From Pomacea canaliculata (taxonomy: Eukaryota; Mollusca; Gastropoda; Architaenioglossa; Ampullariidae), in contig NC_037592.1 in NCBI RefSeq assembly GCF_003073045.1, positions 1,709,371-1,773,370 of the forward strand: a stretch of DNA of 64,000 nucleotides, in the 5' to 3' direction. How positions within the stretch are numbered: position 1 is the stretch's first letter; each line of letters begins with the position of its first letter. A model generated the notes under the pieces. That model made no database searches and was not told the origin of the DNA. It was given only the letters and a program-made list of their open reading frames with translations. Of the stretch, positions 11,300 to 22,839 are shown one piece after another. Made by a program: the position numbers and the translations under genes.

Positions 11300-12290
11300 A
11301 TTCTATGTCAACCATTTCATGAAGACCCACTACTATATACACAGCATTGGACAATTGCTTCACTAATTGTTTTGAAGATAGAAATCGCATCGGCAAATAT
11401 GCGTGTTATACTTTAATCACCCTTTTCTTATCTGGGACAACGTGGAAAACACGCGAACGAAACCAACATTTCCTCAGCATCTACTGTCAACTCCAGTTTG
11501 ATCTGTTACCATGGCATCAGCAAAAATAGATCAGAGAGATTGCGATGTGGCTTGGCTACTACGTCAGCTGTTATGGGTGATCAGCCTGCAACGAGCAACA
11601 ACTTAAGTGTGTGCAAGTAAGTCTATTCTGGAGATCACAGTCACAGCCACTGGAATTCTTCCTGTGGTGTTCATATTTACTATTGTAAAAGTGATGCAAA
11701 CAGAATGTGTTATATTAAGTTTGTATTTATATGTATTTATAATACTTAATTAGCCAAATGCTTTAAAATTATGAATGCCGGGTATCGCCCAAGGCGACCA
11801 ATGCCCCCTTAAATAATGTCTTTAGACCCTTTCTACATGTCCAAGGTCACCTTAACCCTAACCCTAACCCACCGGAAGGGAGAAAGAACAAAGTCTGGTG
11901 CAGGGGTAGAAAAGTCACTTTTGCGGGTGGCGAGGTAGTGAACGGCCGACGGAGGTCCGTCTTGTGTCAGACGTAAAAGGGTCCGAGGGACTTGGAGTAC
12001 TATTGTACATGAAGCAGGGACTGCTGAACATTGCAAGTAACAGTGATTTGTGAACTATGGTGAGCTTGTGAACGGGAGAATTAACAGTGACTTGTTATCC
12101 TTAGTGAACTTGCGAACATTGGAATTTGTAAACTCTAACTTTGTTGAACTTGTGCACCGTGGGATTATCACCAGGAGAACAACACCCGAGAGATAAGTCT
12201 CATGATTTATGTAGTAACCTGGCTTTTTAAAAAAAATCATGTTTATATGGCTTGGGAAGATTTATCCCTAAACCTTTCAAGTAAAAGCTA
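11300..12290. other. No supported gene; telomere-like repeat inside
   Basis: No frame has family support. At 11,851-11,870 there are three TTAACCC/CTAACCC units. Around 12.03-12.17 kb the words 'gtgaact-tg-gaac' recur irregularly, suggesting old short repeats. Confidence 0.4.
11851..11870 (-). repeat. Short interstitial telomere-like repeat
   Basis: CTTAACCCTAACCCTAACCC is three units of the complement of TTAGGG, the metazoan telomere repeat. It is too short to imply a chromosome end. Confidence 0.7.
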
Positions 12291-12293
12291 AAT

Positions 12294-12530
12294 AAATGAG
12301 GGCCCAAAGCAAGCGAAACGATGTTTAACTACACGTAGAGAGCTAGAGAGCTCCCTGAGCTATGCCTCTGTAGTGTAGTGGTTATGAACGACGTCTTAAG
12401 ATTGAAAGTTAGGGAATTTAAAACTAAGGGTTTTGTGTGTGTGTGTGTGTTTTGCTTTGGGATGTTTTCGTTCTGTAATATGATCAATTTTCTCTCACGA
12501 AAACCTATTGATTGCCGAGAGAAATCATGT
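12294..12530 (+). mobile_element. tRNA-derived SINE, copy B (head plus body)
   Basis: It starts AATGAGGGCCC and carries the word AAGCGAAACGATGTTT, also found in the 59 kb copy. It then has a tRNA-like region: box A-like TAGTGTAGTGGTTATGA near 12,370 and a degraded box B near 12,412. A GT microsatellite and the conserved body with TAATATGATCAATTTTCTC follow. The box A with its T-A-G-T-G-T-A-G-T-G-G spacing is that of tRNA-derived SINEs. The body is shared with three other copies in the window. Confidence 0.65.
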
Positions 12531-12640
12531 TTGTTGAAGATAGCCAGATCTATTGTTTGGTTCAGAAAATTTGTCAAGAGAGTGGAAATCTTTCTCTTCA
12601 AAAGCTGCTTTCAAATGACATACATGACATAGAAGTGCAT

Positions 12641-12723
12641 GTGCATGTGAAAAAAATTGCATACTTTGCGAAGATTAGGGTATCGACTTGCACGAGTGTC
12701 ATACAACATCTTGCACACCAAAG
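12641..12723 (-). pseudogene. Duplicated end of a beta-propeller exon with its intron start
   Basis: On the minus strand this reads ALVCKMLYDTRASRYPNLRK and then a donor GTATGC. It is nearly identical to the end of the exon at 15,755-15,947, and the match continues into the first intron bases, so it is a genomic duplication and not a retrocopy. The left breakpoint lies at GCTTTGGTG, inside the exon. This copy has Arg where the main copy has Cys (CGT versus TGT). Alone it cannot be a complete exon, because no acceptor precedes it. Confidence 0.65.
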
Positions 12724-12739
12724 CCTTTTTTTATAATTT

Positions 12740-14420
12740 GTTTTTTTTAGCTAGGAAGGGGATAGCTCCACAGCATGTGTTCAACGTATGAAGACATCCT
12801 GTGCGTGTATTCATATGTTTGTGCTCTATACGCATGTGCGTGTGTATGAGGGCTAATTGCTGTGTGTGTAAGTGAGAGAGAGAACGACAGAACCGATGGG
12901 TGAGGATGGATGGACGTGGGCATACAAGAGTTTGCGTGCAGTTGATAAAGGGAAAGAGCGAAAAGTCCTTACTTGGGGTGAGGGAAAATTGGTGTCCTTA
13001 CAAACCCTCCTGGAGACATTTCCCTTCTTGTTCTGCAGGTGATTCTACGGGGCTGGAGATTGACGTTTTTGTTTTGTAACAAGTCTTGAACGGACTTGGT
13101 GTTGTAGACCTGGGTACAAATCCTGATCAGATTTGTATTGTATTGTACAAGTTCTGAAAAGACTTGGAAGTTACCAGATTTGTTTGTATCTTTGTGTAAC
13201 ATTGAACCTGTTGAGGTGAGTGTGTACTTTTGTTGATTCTCGGTGAGCCTGTGTTAACTGTTTGAAGAATGGGGAAATTTCTGATGAGTGTGATATATTT
13301 GTAGTATATTTTATGAACCTGATTTAAAATAGTTGAGTTTAGAACTTGCCATTTGTCTAAAGAATGGTTTTGTTTGTTTGTTTGTTTTTTTTTCCTCTTC
13401 AGGTTTTTTGTGTTTTTCTCTTTCGTTTGTTGCTCGTATTCTTCGTATCCGCCATCGTTGAATTAACATTTTCAGGAAGGGCGTCGACGGCAGTGGATAC
13501 TTTGTCTCATTTTCAAGTGGAAACTTTGTGCTACTTCAAGTGTAGATTTTGTGTTGTTTTAAAGTGGAGACTTTGTGAGGAACTGCATTGTCGGCAAAAA
13601 CATTGAATATTTTGAGACAGAAGAAACTTGTTTTAGGACGTGTGGGTAGGGAAATTTGGATTTATTTTGTTTTCTTTTCATTTCAAATTATATTATTTTT
13701 TAAATTTAAATGGTTGTCGGTGTTTTAATTTATTTATCTCCCTCGTCTGAAAGGCACTGTAGAGTGCAGGTGACATAGGAACTATGTAAATTTCTGATAT
13801 CTCAGAGAAAATTTTTACAGGAAGTCAGCTTCATTTCTCTGGAGCTGCTGTTGAAACCTAGTAGCGGGAGTCTGCTCATGGCCGATGCTCCCACAAGAGA
13901 CAGGCAAGAGCAAAATCAAGCGTTTGTCTCTCACAAGAATGTTGCCGAACCAGGCAGGTCTTTCGTGAAAGCCATAGTACGATTTTCGTTTGTGGAACAT
14001 ATAGAAATCACAGTCAGAGCGGAGCTGCTTGAGGTGACAGACCTCCGACACATTGGTCTTTCATATAACAATCGGTGTATTCAGCGGTGAGACATAGAAG
14101 TGAATAGAGCGACACGGAGGCGGCAGACATTCACTGCGATCCCTTGTGGACTCTACTTCTGAGAGGCATGCAGTGGAAATCTGTGTATGAGGACGGACCT
14201 TCCACTGTATTAGCAGCACGAGTATAACGGATGCTATCACCGATGCTACCTACCGAAGGGTAGCGCTGAATAATTTCAATACCGAAGGTGTTTTGACCGT
14301 TCTGACAGTTACAGCCGAGCAACTTGCGGAGTAAGACCTCCGAAGTGTATCAGGACATTGATAACGGTGCAGCGACAGTGAATCTCCTAAGACCTAACCA
14401 ACAACACCAAAGCGGGGCAG
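12740..14420. other. No supported gene
   Basis: This holds GT-rich and GAGA-rich simple sequence (12.83-12.90 kb), a TTTG run near 13.37 kb and several unassignable frames. A frame at 13,851-14,090 (plus) has protein-like composition (VRAELLEVTDLRHIG), and a weak echo of its nucleotides occurs near 14.31 kb. This may be old element sequence belonging with the pol fossil that follows. Confidence 0.35.
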
Positions 14421-14429
14421 CAAAATAAA

Positions 14430-14578
14430 ATAAGGAGGAAGGAGTGCCAGCAAGCACTAGACACGCTAAAAATGATGTCCTCAGAACCAGTGATACAACC
14501 AATTTCGCAAAACCATTTACTGTAAGGACGGACACCTCCTCCACCGACTTAGGGGTTGTCCTGATGCAGTGTGAGTAC
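14430..14578 (+). mobile_element. Fossil fragment of LTR retrotransposon pol (Ty3/Gypsy type)
   Basis: A short plus-strand stretch resembles the end of reverse transcriptase and the start of RNase H of Gypsy-type pol: a KECQQALDTLK-like segment and TDTSSTDLGVVLMQ, matching the family pattern TDAS..GLGAVL.Q. It is a small, broken remnant with no LTR recognised beside it. It looks old, but age cannot be measured from one piece. The family call rests on this motif alone. Confidence 0.55.
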
Positions 14579-14579
14579 A

Positions 14580-15750
14580 CTTGTTTCTTGCAATAAATTG
14601 TTCTCGCTGATATTTGACTTATTAGTCAGCTTGGTAAAAAACATTCTGCTGGAATCTTGTCCTCCCCGGGTCACTAACTCATTGCCACTGCTTATCAGGA
14701 GTCGATGCAGGAGAGAATCCGCTCAGATAGTCAGAGAAAGTCAGTGTCAGAGTCTACCTGGGCTTAATATTGCTGACGCACCTATACACAAGATTTACAG
14801 TACAGATAATCTCTGTGTGTAGGAGATGTGTGTGCGTATGCACACACTTTGGATCAAGATTTATATGATAGATGACGTGATATGGTTTTACATTATTTGA
14901 AGTATAAATGAAGTAATCAGTATAAATGAAGCAATGTATCTCTAATTCTTAAAAGTCACTTTTCCTAAGTGCCAATTCTTGGAATAATACATTCTCTATG
15001 CCACTCAGAATTGACACATCTACCTTCAGCTTCCCGCACAGGATCGTAAGCCTCAGCACAAGAAGACAGATTGGTCATCATCGCTTTCCTACTCATCAGG
15101 GCTGAAAAGTTGTCCGAATAGCAACCGACGAAAGAGGAACAGTCTGAGGGTGACTTTGAGCTTGATGTGTGAAGACATATGTGATCAAGTTTCCCTCCCC
15201 TGTTCCAACCCAGACTGTGTAGTCAAGATGCAGATACAAGTAATGCGGGCTTTGTTGAAGTACATCTCATCATCCTGTAAACACAGTCACAACATGATGA
15301 ATTGTGATGTACATGAGACTACATACTTCTATGTAGTACATTTCATGCTCATGTCAATACAATCATAGACATAGTGGCACAGTGTACATACACCAGTAAA
15401 AGACTGAATACTTTGTTGAAGAACATTTCATGCTTCCATCAACACTGTCACAGTATGACTATTTGCGTATAAATATTTTAGAGGAAATTCGCCTATCCTT
15501 AAACATGATAAAAGAGCATTAATATGTTGCAGTATGCACAAATTTGTTATTTAATTATTATGACAGTAAATAATCTGATTTACACATAAACAGGAAAATA
15601 AATATTTAAATAATATAACATAAAACAGCACAGACAGACAGGCAATGGCGTGTGCAACATAGCATGCAAAATAGATTTATACAGAATTGCCAGACAATAC
15701 AATACAAATGACACGCATGACAGAAGCATAGCTGCATGTGAAAAAATTGC
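14580..15750. other. No supported gene
   Basis: AT-rich DNA with two diverged copies of a 'gtTGAAG-ACATtTCATgCT' type segment near 15.26-15.44 kb. No supported frame or splice pattern is visible. Confidence 0.4.
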
Positions 15751-15754
15751 ATAC

Positions 15755-15947
15755 TTTGTGAAGATTAGGGTATCGACTTGCACAAGTGTCATACAACATC
15801 TTGCACACCAAAGCGTCAGGATCCCAGAGTTCTAAGATTGATGATCCACGCACTGAGATCCAGACACCCGGAAGTCCAGGTTGCAGTGTCAGAATGTGAT
15901 CATACGGGTTGGATGACACTGCGAAGCTGTCCATAGCGTCTAGTGTA
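15755..15947 (-). CDS. Beta-propeller protein, exon c (JIP3/ARHGEF10-like pattern)
   Basis: A strong acceptor (TTTCTTTACTGTGCAG) precedes this 193-nt exon, and the donor is GTATGC. It enters with one base finishing a codon and leaves in phase 0. It encodes TLDAMDSFAVSS, then a blade-like segment GLPGVWISVRGSSILELWDP and MLYDTCASRYPNLHK. The order 'T-x3-SF, ...GVW-S-R-SS-L-L' matches beta-propeller blades of JIP3/JIP4 and ARHGEF10/17 proteins as I remember them. The identity between those families is unresolved. The next exon would lie at lower coordinates and was not found. Confidence 0.6.
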
Positions 15948-16240
15948 CTGCACAGTAAAGAAACAATTATTTTGAGAAATAGTTTCAGTCCCCATAGCAC
16001 TGAGTACTGACAGTAGCATCACTGCCATGACATCTATTTCATATTCCATCAAGTCACTCCACAAATGACACCATTGCAAACAAGTGGATCTACCAATGAA
16101 CTGTCCAAGGTAAATAACAAATGTAATATCTAAAACTACTTTTTTACTAACACACAACAAATGCGATTAATTTATACACTGTGATATGTCTTTTTCTGTC
16201 TGTAACCATGGAGTTAAGAAAGGTGGGAGCAAAAGACTAC
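15948..16240 (-). other. Intron between beta-propeller exons b and c
   Basis: The flanking phases agree: exon b ends with two bases of a codon and exon c supplies the third. No other feature is seen in it. Confidence 0.45.
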
Positions 16241-16321
16241 CCATCATGGATGAAAGAGACGGTGTTGTCACAAGCACACAACAGCTGGCTGTCCAAAATG
16301 TATGCGAGCGCGTGTAAACAT
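16241..16321 (-). CDS. Beta-propeller protein, exon b (candidate)
   Basis: This candidate exon is 81 nt. The acceptor ACATGTAG is weak and the donor is GG|GTAGTC. It reads CLHALAYILDSQLLCACDNT then VSFIHD, one propeller strand set. It takes one base to complete the codon left by exon a and leaves two bases that exon c completes, so all three exons are phase-compatible. The order (LADGT blade, then C-x-A-x-DNTV-x-FI, then GVW-S-R blade) follows the JIP3-type propeller. The poor acceptor makes this the least certain of the three exons; exons a and c are also directly phase-compatible without it. Confidence 0.4.
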
Positions 16322-17382
16322 CTACATGTAAACCACGCTCGCCGCACTCTTCCACCTTTTTCAACAAAAAGGTCCGGCCAACGGTTACCACATTTAATGT
16401 TTTAAGGAACTAAATAGTAATGAAACGTGAATGAAACAAGAAAAAAATGATTTTTATCCCCTTACTGTCCTACATTATGGTTGTCCGACGGGCAGATGGG
16501 ACGACAGACTGCTGTCCTGCAAATTAAATCCGAATGAATTTACAAACGGGTTACATCCAAACGAGCGTGTTGATAAAGATGGAAATCACAAAGTTCGGAG
16601 TCCGAGGTAGATAACGCCGTATCCCGCGTATCGGTGTAGTCGATATACTCCTATCGAACCAACATCCACACCACACCTCAACATACAAGGCGATGTCCGG
16701 GCTCCACCTCTTACGGATGAACGTCGAAGATTAACGTTAAGGACCGTTAACGAAATTGTAATCCTCTTCAGAGATCTTATCCCTCTGACTGCTCGTCTCC
16801 GTCTGTCCCGAGAGAAGTTAGTTTCCCTAACTTAACTCTCTCCTTTGCTTCTAATGACCAATCAGGCCATTAGCAACCCGGTAACTAGGACGTCCTCTTA
16901 ACAACCTCTCTTGGAGACTGTGCCAGCCAATCATAATCACTATATTGAAGAGTTGGCATGGCTTCTGCCTCAATTGATTGCCATCGCCCTAGTTACGTTT
17001 TGCTACGCTCACTGACGTCAAACTTCATAAATGATGTAAAAGAATGAGTCGCGAGGGGTCGCGTCAGCACCCGAGCGACTGCCCTCCCCTGACATCAAAG
17101 ACAAATAAAAAAAATAGAAATCTAACTATATTCGCCTGAATCGCGAATCGTTACAGTCGCTGGTGATTGACCAATAGGAATGTACATAAAATCATAGAAC
17201 ACTGAGTTCACATTCACGTTCTGTAAAGACAATAAAACCAACAGTTTCAGTGAGCTAAATATCAATAAGTCTCTTTGCTATCACTGAGATAAATAAGGAT
17301 GCTTACCATTAGTGAGTTAAATGTGAAATGTTTAATCTTGGAAGAGCTGCAAAGATGTTGAAAACTATGTGTTTCTTTTCAC
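16322..17382. other. Intronic or gene-free stretch
   Basis: It lies between propeller exons a and b. A GC-richer segment at about 16.48-17.16 kb begins TGTCCGACGG and ends GTTACA, which recalls LTR termini. No target-site duplication or second copy was found, so I name no element. Confidence 0.4.
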
Positions 17383-17592
17383 CTCAGATGAAACACTCTG
17401 CTGAGATGACAGCCACCACAAAGGTGTCCATCACTGGTGTAATCATGTAAAGATGAGCACAGAATATATTCCATGTCCAGCACAGCTACAGTTCCATCTG
17501 CCAGACCAGCAAACACACGCCAGGTTCCACTATCTTCAAATACGCAGAGTGAGAGAACAGCATCATGCAGATGTTGTTCCCAAATGAGAATG
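17383..17592 (-). CDS. Beta-propeller protein, exon a
   Basis: The acceptor TTCTTTATCAACAG and donor AG|GTGAAAAG bound a 210-nt exon. It encodes ILIWEQHLHDAVLSLCVFED, then WRVFAGLADGTVAVLD and about 30 further residues. 'D-x-VLSL ... V-x-x-x-LADGT-x-A-x-x' is the pattern of a blade in JIP3/JIP4 (sunday driver) and ARHGEF10/17 beta-propellers. Such propellers are scaffold or protein-interaction surfaces in the cytosol. Upstream exons at higher coordinates were not identified, so only an internal part of the gene is in hand. Confidence 0.6.
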
Positions 17593-17649
17593 CTGTTGAT
17601 AAAGAACAACATGAATCATTATTTGAAAATTCACACACACATATATATA

Positions 17650-17915
17650 TGTAGCCAAGTGGTGGGAGGGGTTGTGGACTGACGACAACAACCCAACACT
17701 CAAACCAAAAAGGCAGAACAGTCAGCAGGAGCACAAGCCTTTAATGTACTTACTAGAAACAATGGCCACGGCTGCGTCGCATGTGTCTTCCTTAACTGAT
17801 CCCCTGTCGTCTGCCCTCTCCCAATTTCTTTTACGTCATCCGTTTGTCGTCACCTTATTTTGACGTCACACCTTATGTCATTTGCTCAAGAAACTTCCCA
17901 AATTACATCCTCTAT
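17650..17915 (+). repeat. Dispersed repeat sharing a motif with 50.1 kb
   Basis: TGACGACAACAA followed by CCAACACTCAAAC, AAAGGCAGAA and CAGTCAGCAGG occurs here at about 17,679-17,733. The same ordered words occur at about 50,109-50,162, next to the gag fossil. It may be the end part of an LTR-type element. No paired terminal repeat is visible here, so only the shared repeat is claimed. Confidence 0.5.
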
Positions 17916-17917
17916 AT

Positions 17918-18185
17918 CAGTGCTGCTCAAAGTGTGGTCAGGTGGTCCGCGGCTGACAGTCGTCATGTCAGCAAAGTGATGTTTACAGTGATGTATTCCT
18001 CGCATTAACATTTTAATTACAAAGAACGAGGTACACGTAGTTTTATGTCAACTTATTACTATACTACTGTCACAGAAGTACATTTAGTTTTGAATTGTAA
18101 TGAAACAACTGCGGCAATTTAAATGTGAAATTCATAGTACAGACTGATTTTTAGGCCTTGGTGGTCCGCCATAGCTTTTACTTAA
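17918..18185 (+). mobile_element. hAT-like non-autonomous element, one end recognisable
   Basis: It begins CAGTGCTGCTCAAAGTGTGG with GTGGTCCGCGG shortly after, the left end typical of Charlie-like hAT elements. An inverted-sense counterpart, GGTGGTCCGCC, is at about 18,160-18,170, but the last bases of a right TIR and the 8-bp duplication are not evident. Coordinates on the right are approximate. Confidence 0.45.
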
Positions 18186-18299
18186 CAAATAATGTTCAGC
18201 TGACTCGCTTTAGGGACTGTTGAAGGGACTATTTGTTAAATGTCTATTAAATAAATTTCAGTTGAAGTTGCTCGTTGAATAATTTAATGTCCGAGATTA

Positions 18300-18595
18300 A
18301 CGTTACACATGCCTGAGAATAAACTTGTATCGTCAGCAAATAGTCGGATGTTTTATTGTGTCAACAACAATATCATTAATATAAATTAAGAATAGGAGAG
18401 GGTCCAAACAGCCCCATGGGGACACCTGGAGGCACTCTTCAATATGCCACTTTTCCACCCTTCATTAATACAGCTTGAATACCGTCCAATAAATAACTGC
18501 CTAGAATATTTTAAAAATTTCCATCGAATACTAAAACTTTCTAGCTTAAGAAGAAGCCCTTTATGCCAACTCTATCAAATGCTCTGGAAATATAA
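18300..18595 (-). mobile_element. LINE reverse-transcriptase fragment
   Basis: On the minus strand, broken frames spell AFDRV..KGLLLKLESF, a GVP.G...GP segment, LFLIYINDIVV and LFADDTSLFS. These are consecutive landmarks of a non-LTR reverse transcriptase (KAFD region, VPQGS-LGPLLF and the ADD catalytic box). At least two frame changes separate the pieces, so it is a dead fragment. The clade (Jockey, CR1 or L2) is not resolved. Confidence 0.75.
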
Positions 18596-18599
18596 AAAT

Positions 18600-21500
18600 A
18601 TAGCCTGTGCAGTAATCTTTTTAACCAACTCAGGATCTGTTTCAAAAAAAAACAACAACATAAAACGAGCAATAGTCATCAGGTTACTGAGCTATTCAGT
18701 CAGAATTTACAACATCCGTGAAGGATGTTAATCTTTTCCAGTGATTTGTTCCCCACTACAAACTGAACTGCTCTTTGACAAAAGTGCTTACACTCTGAAA
18801 TGAGCTGCTTTTTTAACTTAAGAAATAAGCAAAAGAAATGGTAAAGAGGGAAAAAACCAGAAAGGTAAGGACACCTGTGAATTCCACCCTGTAATAATAA
18901 GTAGAGGCAAGCACCGCCCACGGCACATGCACGCGGATACAACCTTAAACATAACCTCATGTGTGAGTAAACACATTAAGACTAGGAAAGAACTGCAACA
19001 TAAAATCTTAATAATGAGGGATGTGAGCCGTAACTGTTAAATATTTGATAACAATGGACAAAGTGGGTTAAACATGAAGGTAGCAAAAGCAAAATTTGAA
19101 CACGATCTCCAAAAACCAAGACACAGCAGAGCACATTCATAAAATAAAAGTTAAAATAGTGACAAAAAATAAATGTAATGTCGACACTTAGACCTATGTT
19201 ACTCTTACAGTATGATAATGTCAGGTATACTCGTGCTGTGTGGGTGAGAGGAGGTGTACATGTGTGTGTGAATGCGAGTTGGTGTGGACTGTGCTCAACA
19301 AATCACTACATAAACACCAACTGACATACTTTTAATAAGAGGATGCTTACAGGTTTTTATTCATTTAAATCAGAGCTAAATAAAATCTTACCTGGTGAAA
19401 TGACGAGTAAGCCACCAAAATGGGAAATATTTAAAATTAAGATTTAAATAATGTAAGAGGCAATGACTGGTGTGTTGTCAGAATAAATCATTTTTCCCAG
19501 GAGACTAAATAAATTAAAAATAACAGTCACTACCCGCCTTACTTAACAACTTATAAAAACAATGCTGAGAATAGTTCTTGTTTCTTTACCCCAGGACACC
19601 TTTGCCACTTGTGTAACTACTGCACTGGGGGTAAAACCACATCTGCTTGTCATGATGGCCCTCTATAACGTAGTGAGACGGTTTCCTGAGTTTCCCATGG
19701 CAACCACTTACCTTCACAACTGCCGCTCAGGTGTTAAAAGTGTCTCACTTGACTAGACTGAGCTTGGTCGTTTGGTAAGTTGGGTATTTAAATAATTTTT
19801 ATTTGAACAGGTGAAAGAAAAGATGTGGTATGAATCAGGCCACACAGCAAAGTTTTAAATCAGGAAAATAGTTTCTTGGGGTAAACAGACAAGACGTTCG
19901 GACACGCACCCGGAATCTAAGTCTACCCTCTTTGTTTACAGAAATAATCCCACAACTTCTTGTTTGGATTCCACCAAATATTGCTCACTAACCTGCATTT
20001 TTTTAAAGTGTTTTATTGTATACCACACACCAAGTGCTATGTGTATCAATAAACCCACAGCCGTGAAAAACAGAGCCATAAACTTGAAAAATATTTTCTT
20101 GTACGGAGGTGGGTTTTTTTTTTTTCTTCTATAGGATCAGGTATGAGTAAAATCAAGGATGGACTGCGGCTTTGGAGATTTATAAGCACTTATGTCGAGG
20201 CTGAAAAGTTCTTTATCTGACCTTGCTGGCAGACGACACGCCCCACCCCCATCTTCCACCTCCCACGTCCCTCCGACTGCTCGTACGCATGCGCCCACGC
20301 ATACACCTGGCAGGTTGCGGTTCATCAGGACTTGTTTAGCCCAGGAATAAACAACAGCCTGGCGTTTCTTTTTGCCCCGCTATCATCCAGCTTGTGTACT
20401 CATTAATTTACACAGGCAGCTCATTGTATTGTGATAAGTCCTGTTGGCTGCTCAGGAAAAAACACTTTTACTATTTTTTTTCAAAATTCACCAGAAGAAA
20501 TAAAATGCTCACTATCTTTTGGGAGATCCAAAAACATTGAGTGAAACCACCCTACCGGTAACATCAAAACACAATGAACAGTTTAAAGATTCACACTTAT
20601 AAAAGAAGCAGAAGCAGATACTTACGAAGAAAGTATAACAGAGGTAAAAAAAAACTTAAAGTAAGACAAATACAGTTGATGAAAGTAACGGAGCGTAAAA
20701 ATGTTTCGTGGACCACAATGAGCTTTAAACAGCGGGTCACTACAGCCGCCAGTCAGTAAATCCAACTGACATTTCCATAGCAACACTTTATTTTGAGGTC
20801 TGACAAGTCTCTGGGGAGAACCCTGACGCGTTTACCAAACCAGTCAAATCTGGCCAACAAGAAAAAGTTGAAACACGCCCGTCATCTATCTCACCTGCAC
20901 GGTCCGTGTCCCCATGCTCCCTCCATGGCTCACAGAACTCGGTCATCAACATTCTGCAGTTGTGAGCCACCCGTGACCCCAAAGGTTATGCTATGGTGAT
21001 GTCACCTGACAACGAGCCGCCACGGTGACGGTTGTATAACAGTTGATGCAGAGTTCCCTGTGGTTGGAGGAGGTGGTGGTGGTGCGTGGAGCAGCTCCTC
21101 CCCCTATCCCCACTCTCCACCCTCAAGTTTCCGAGAATGAGAGCGACATCTCTTGTCTATGTTCAGCCGGGAAGATTCAGTCTGTCACAGACCCTCGTGT
21201 AACGCCCTCATGCACTCATGTCCAACAACAAAAAAAAAAAAAAAAAAAGACTTTATTTTTAGCGCAAAGTGAATAAACAACACTCGTCTACACGGTGACC
21301 TTCATTGGATCGTGATGACACTTTGGTAACCCTGGTAACAACAGTCAGGTCCACCGAGACAGCAGCAACTTGAACAGCAACCAAGCGTCCATAATAACAG
21401 CAACATTTAACACTCCCAATTGTTTCTTATTTCAATTAAACTAAAGTAATTGCGAAATGAAGCTGATTGGTTAAACTGTCACTAGTTCACGAACAGCTGA

Positions 21501-21765
21501 TGAGAATGAATAACAAATAAATCTTGGATGAAATGCTCAACCAGACTGTGCAAAGAGACACAACATTACATTGTTACACTGCTGACAAGAATGATGAAGA
21601 CGATGTGCAGGACGACAGGGGAAGGTAACCACAGTTACAGCGAGTATCTAGTCCATGGTGTCTACAGGTCCTCTTCATGCTCACAAATATCAACAGAGTC
21701 CTTCGTCCATGAATGAAGATGTACCCAGCCTGGTCCACAACAAAAGTACTTCGATTGTCTGAGTA
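18600..21765. other. No supported gene
   Basis: AT-rich with no supported frame or splice chain. It has an A-tract at about 21,231-21,248 and a GGT/GGA-rich patch near 21.06 kb. Short frames near 19.56 and 20.80 kb show no family signal. Confidence 0.4.
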
Positions 21766-21767
21766 TT

Positions 21768-21900
21768 ACATTCCACGTACTACAGTTGTCTAAACATTCC
21801 ATTACAAATATTACAGTTGTCTAAACATTACATTACAAATATTACAGTTGTCTAAACATTACATTACAAACATTACAGTTGTCTAAACATTACAGTCCAA
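21768..21900. repeat. 31-bp tandem repeat, about four copies
   Basis: ACAGTTGTCTAAACATT begins at 21,782, 21,813, 21,844 and 21,875, an exact 31-bp spacing. The rest of the unit is CATTACAAATATT with few changes. No unique spacers are present, so it is a minisatellite, not a CRISPR array. Confidence 0.9.
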
Positions 21901-22517
21901 GTACAGACTGCCCAGTTTCCTGTCTATCACGCCTTATCGCAGTGTCTAGTATCATGGCGCTGTGTCTATCGCAAGTGTAGCAGGACTTTAACACGTTTCG
22001 TTGTCAACTGTCTTCACATCATATTTTTCATCGCTTGTTTGCTTGTCATTGGCTGGTCGCACCTAAAAATAACATTGACGTCACGCATCGTCACGTCCGG
22101 AGCAGGTGGCTGTTGTTGATGACCTCCCATGACCTCAGCGCCATATTTGAAATGTTAATGAGATGAGAATAGTGCTGCTAAAAACTGATTTCAGGGAAAT
22201 CCAAAGGAGAGGACAATGGCGACCTGTAGAAAGATGTTGATGCCGGTATTCAGGCAGACAGCTTTGTGGGAAGGATTGTGTCACGTGACGTGTTGAGGGT
22301 GGAAGGAACCGGTCTCCACACTCCCAGCTCCAAATGTCAAGAAACTTATTTATGAGCGCTAAATATAAACCACAACTCCTGAGCTCATACTCAAAACGTG
22401 GAGGCAGTAATAATTCCAAAGCGCAGTAAATAACAACATATACTTTGTACTTTGTTAACAAAGCAGCAAACCTAAAGAGTTGTAATCCAAGGGTTGTCTT
22501 CAAGAATCGAAGCCAAG

Positions 22518-22730
22518 CAGGACTAATAACACCAACATCCCATAATGTTATACAATCACTTTCAATGTTGACAGTAGGACTAATAATACCCAAATACCAT
22601 AATATTCTGCAATCATTTCCATAGTTGCCAGCAGACTAATAATACCAGCATGCCATATTATTCTATAATCACTGCCATAGTTGACAGCAGGATTAATCAC
22701 ACCAACATGCAATGTTGCTCAATCATTTAC
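22518..22730. repeat. 58-bp diverged tandem repeat, about four copies
   Basis: GGACTAATAACACCAAC recurs in variant form near 22,518, 22,576, 22,634 and 22,691, and each unit carries an AATCA-TT and GTTGACAG-type segment. The 152-codon minus-strand frame across this region is a by-product of the repeat. Confidence 0.75.
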
Positions 22731-22839
22731 GATTAGTTCCGTAATTTATTTCCGTCATGACAGTAACGAAATATAGTATAATGACAGTGTGAAATGACAC
22801 GAGGGTGTTCAGTATGATTAATATAACCCTTGACAAACC

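Noticed and set aside
16482-17157. Possible solo LTR (TGT...ACA limits)
   Set aside because: No target-site duplication, no second copy in the window and no primer-binding or pol sequence nearby.
21768-21900. CRISPR-like array
   Set aside because: Head-to-tail 31-bp repeats without unique spacers in a eukaryotic genome; a minisatellite.
22135-22593. 152-codon minus-strand open frame
   Set aside because: It runs partly through a 58-bp tandem repeat, has no family signal and no splice context.
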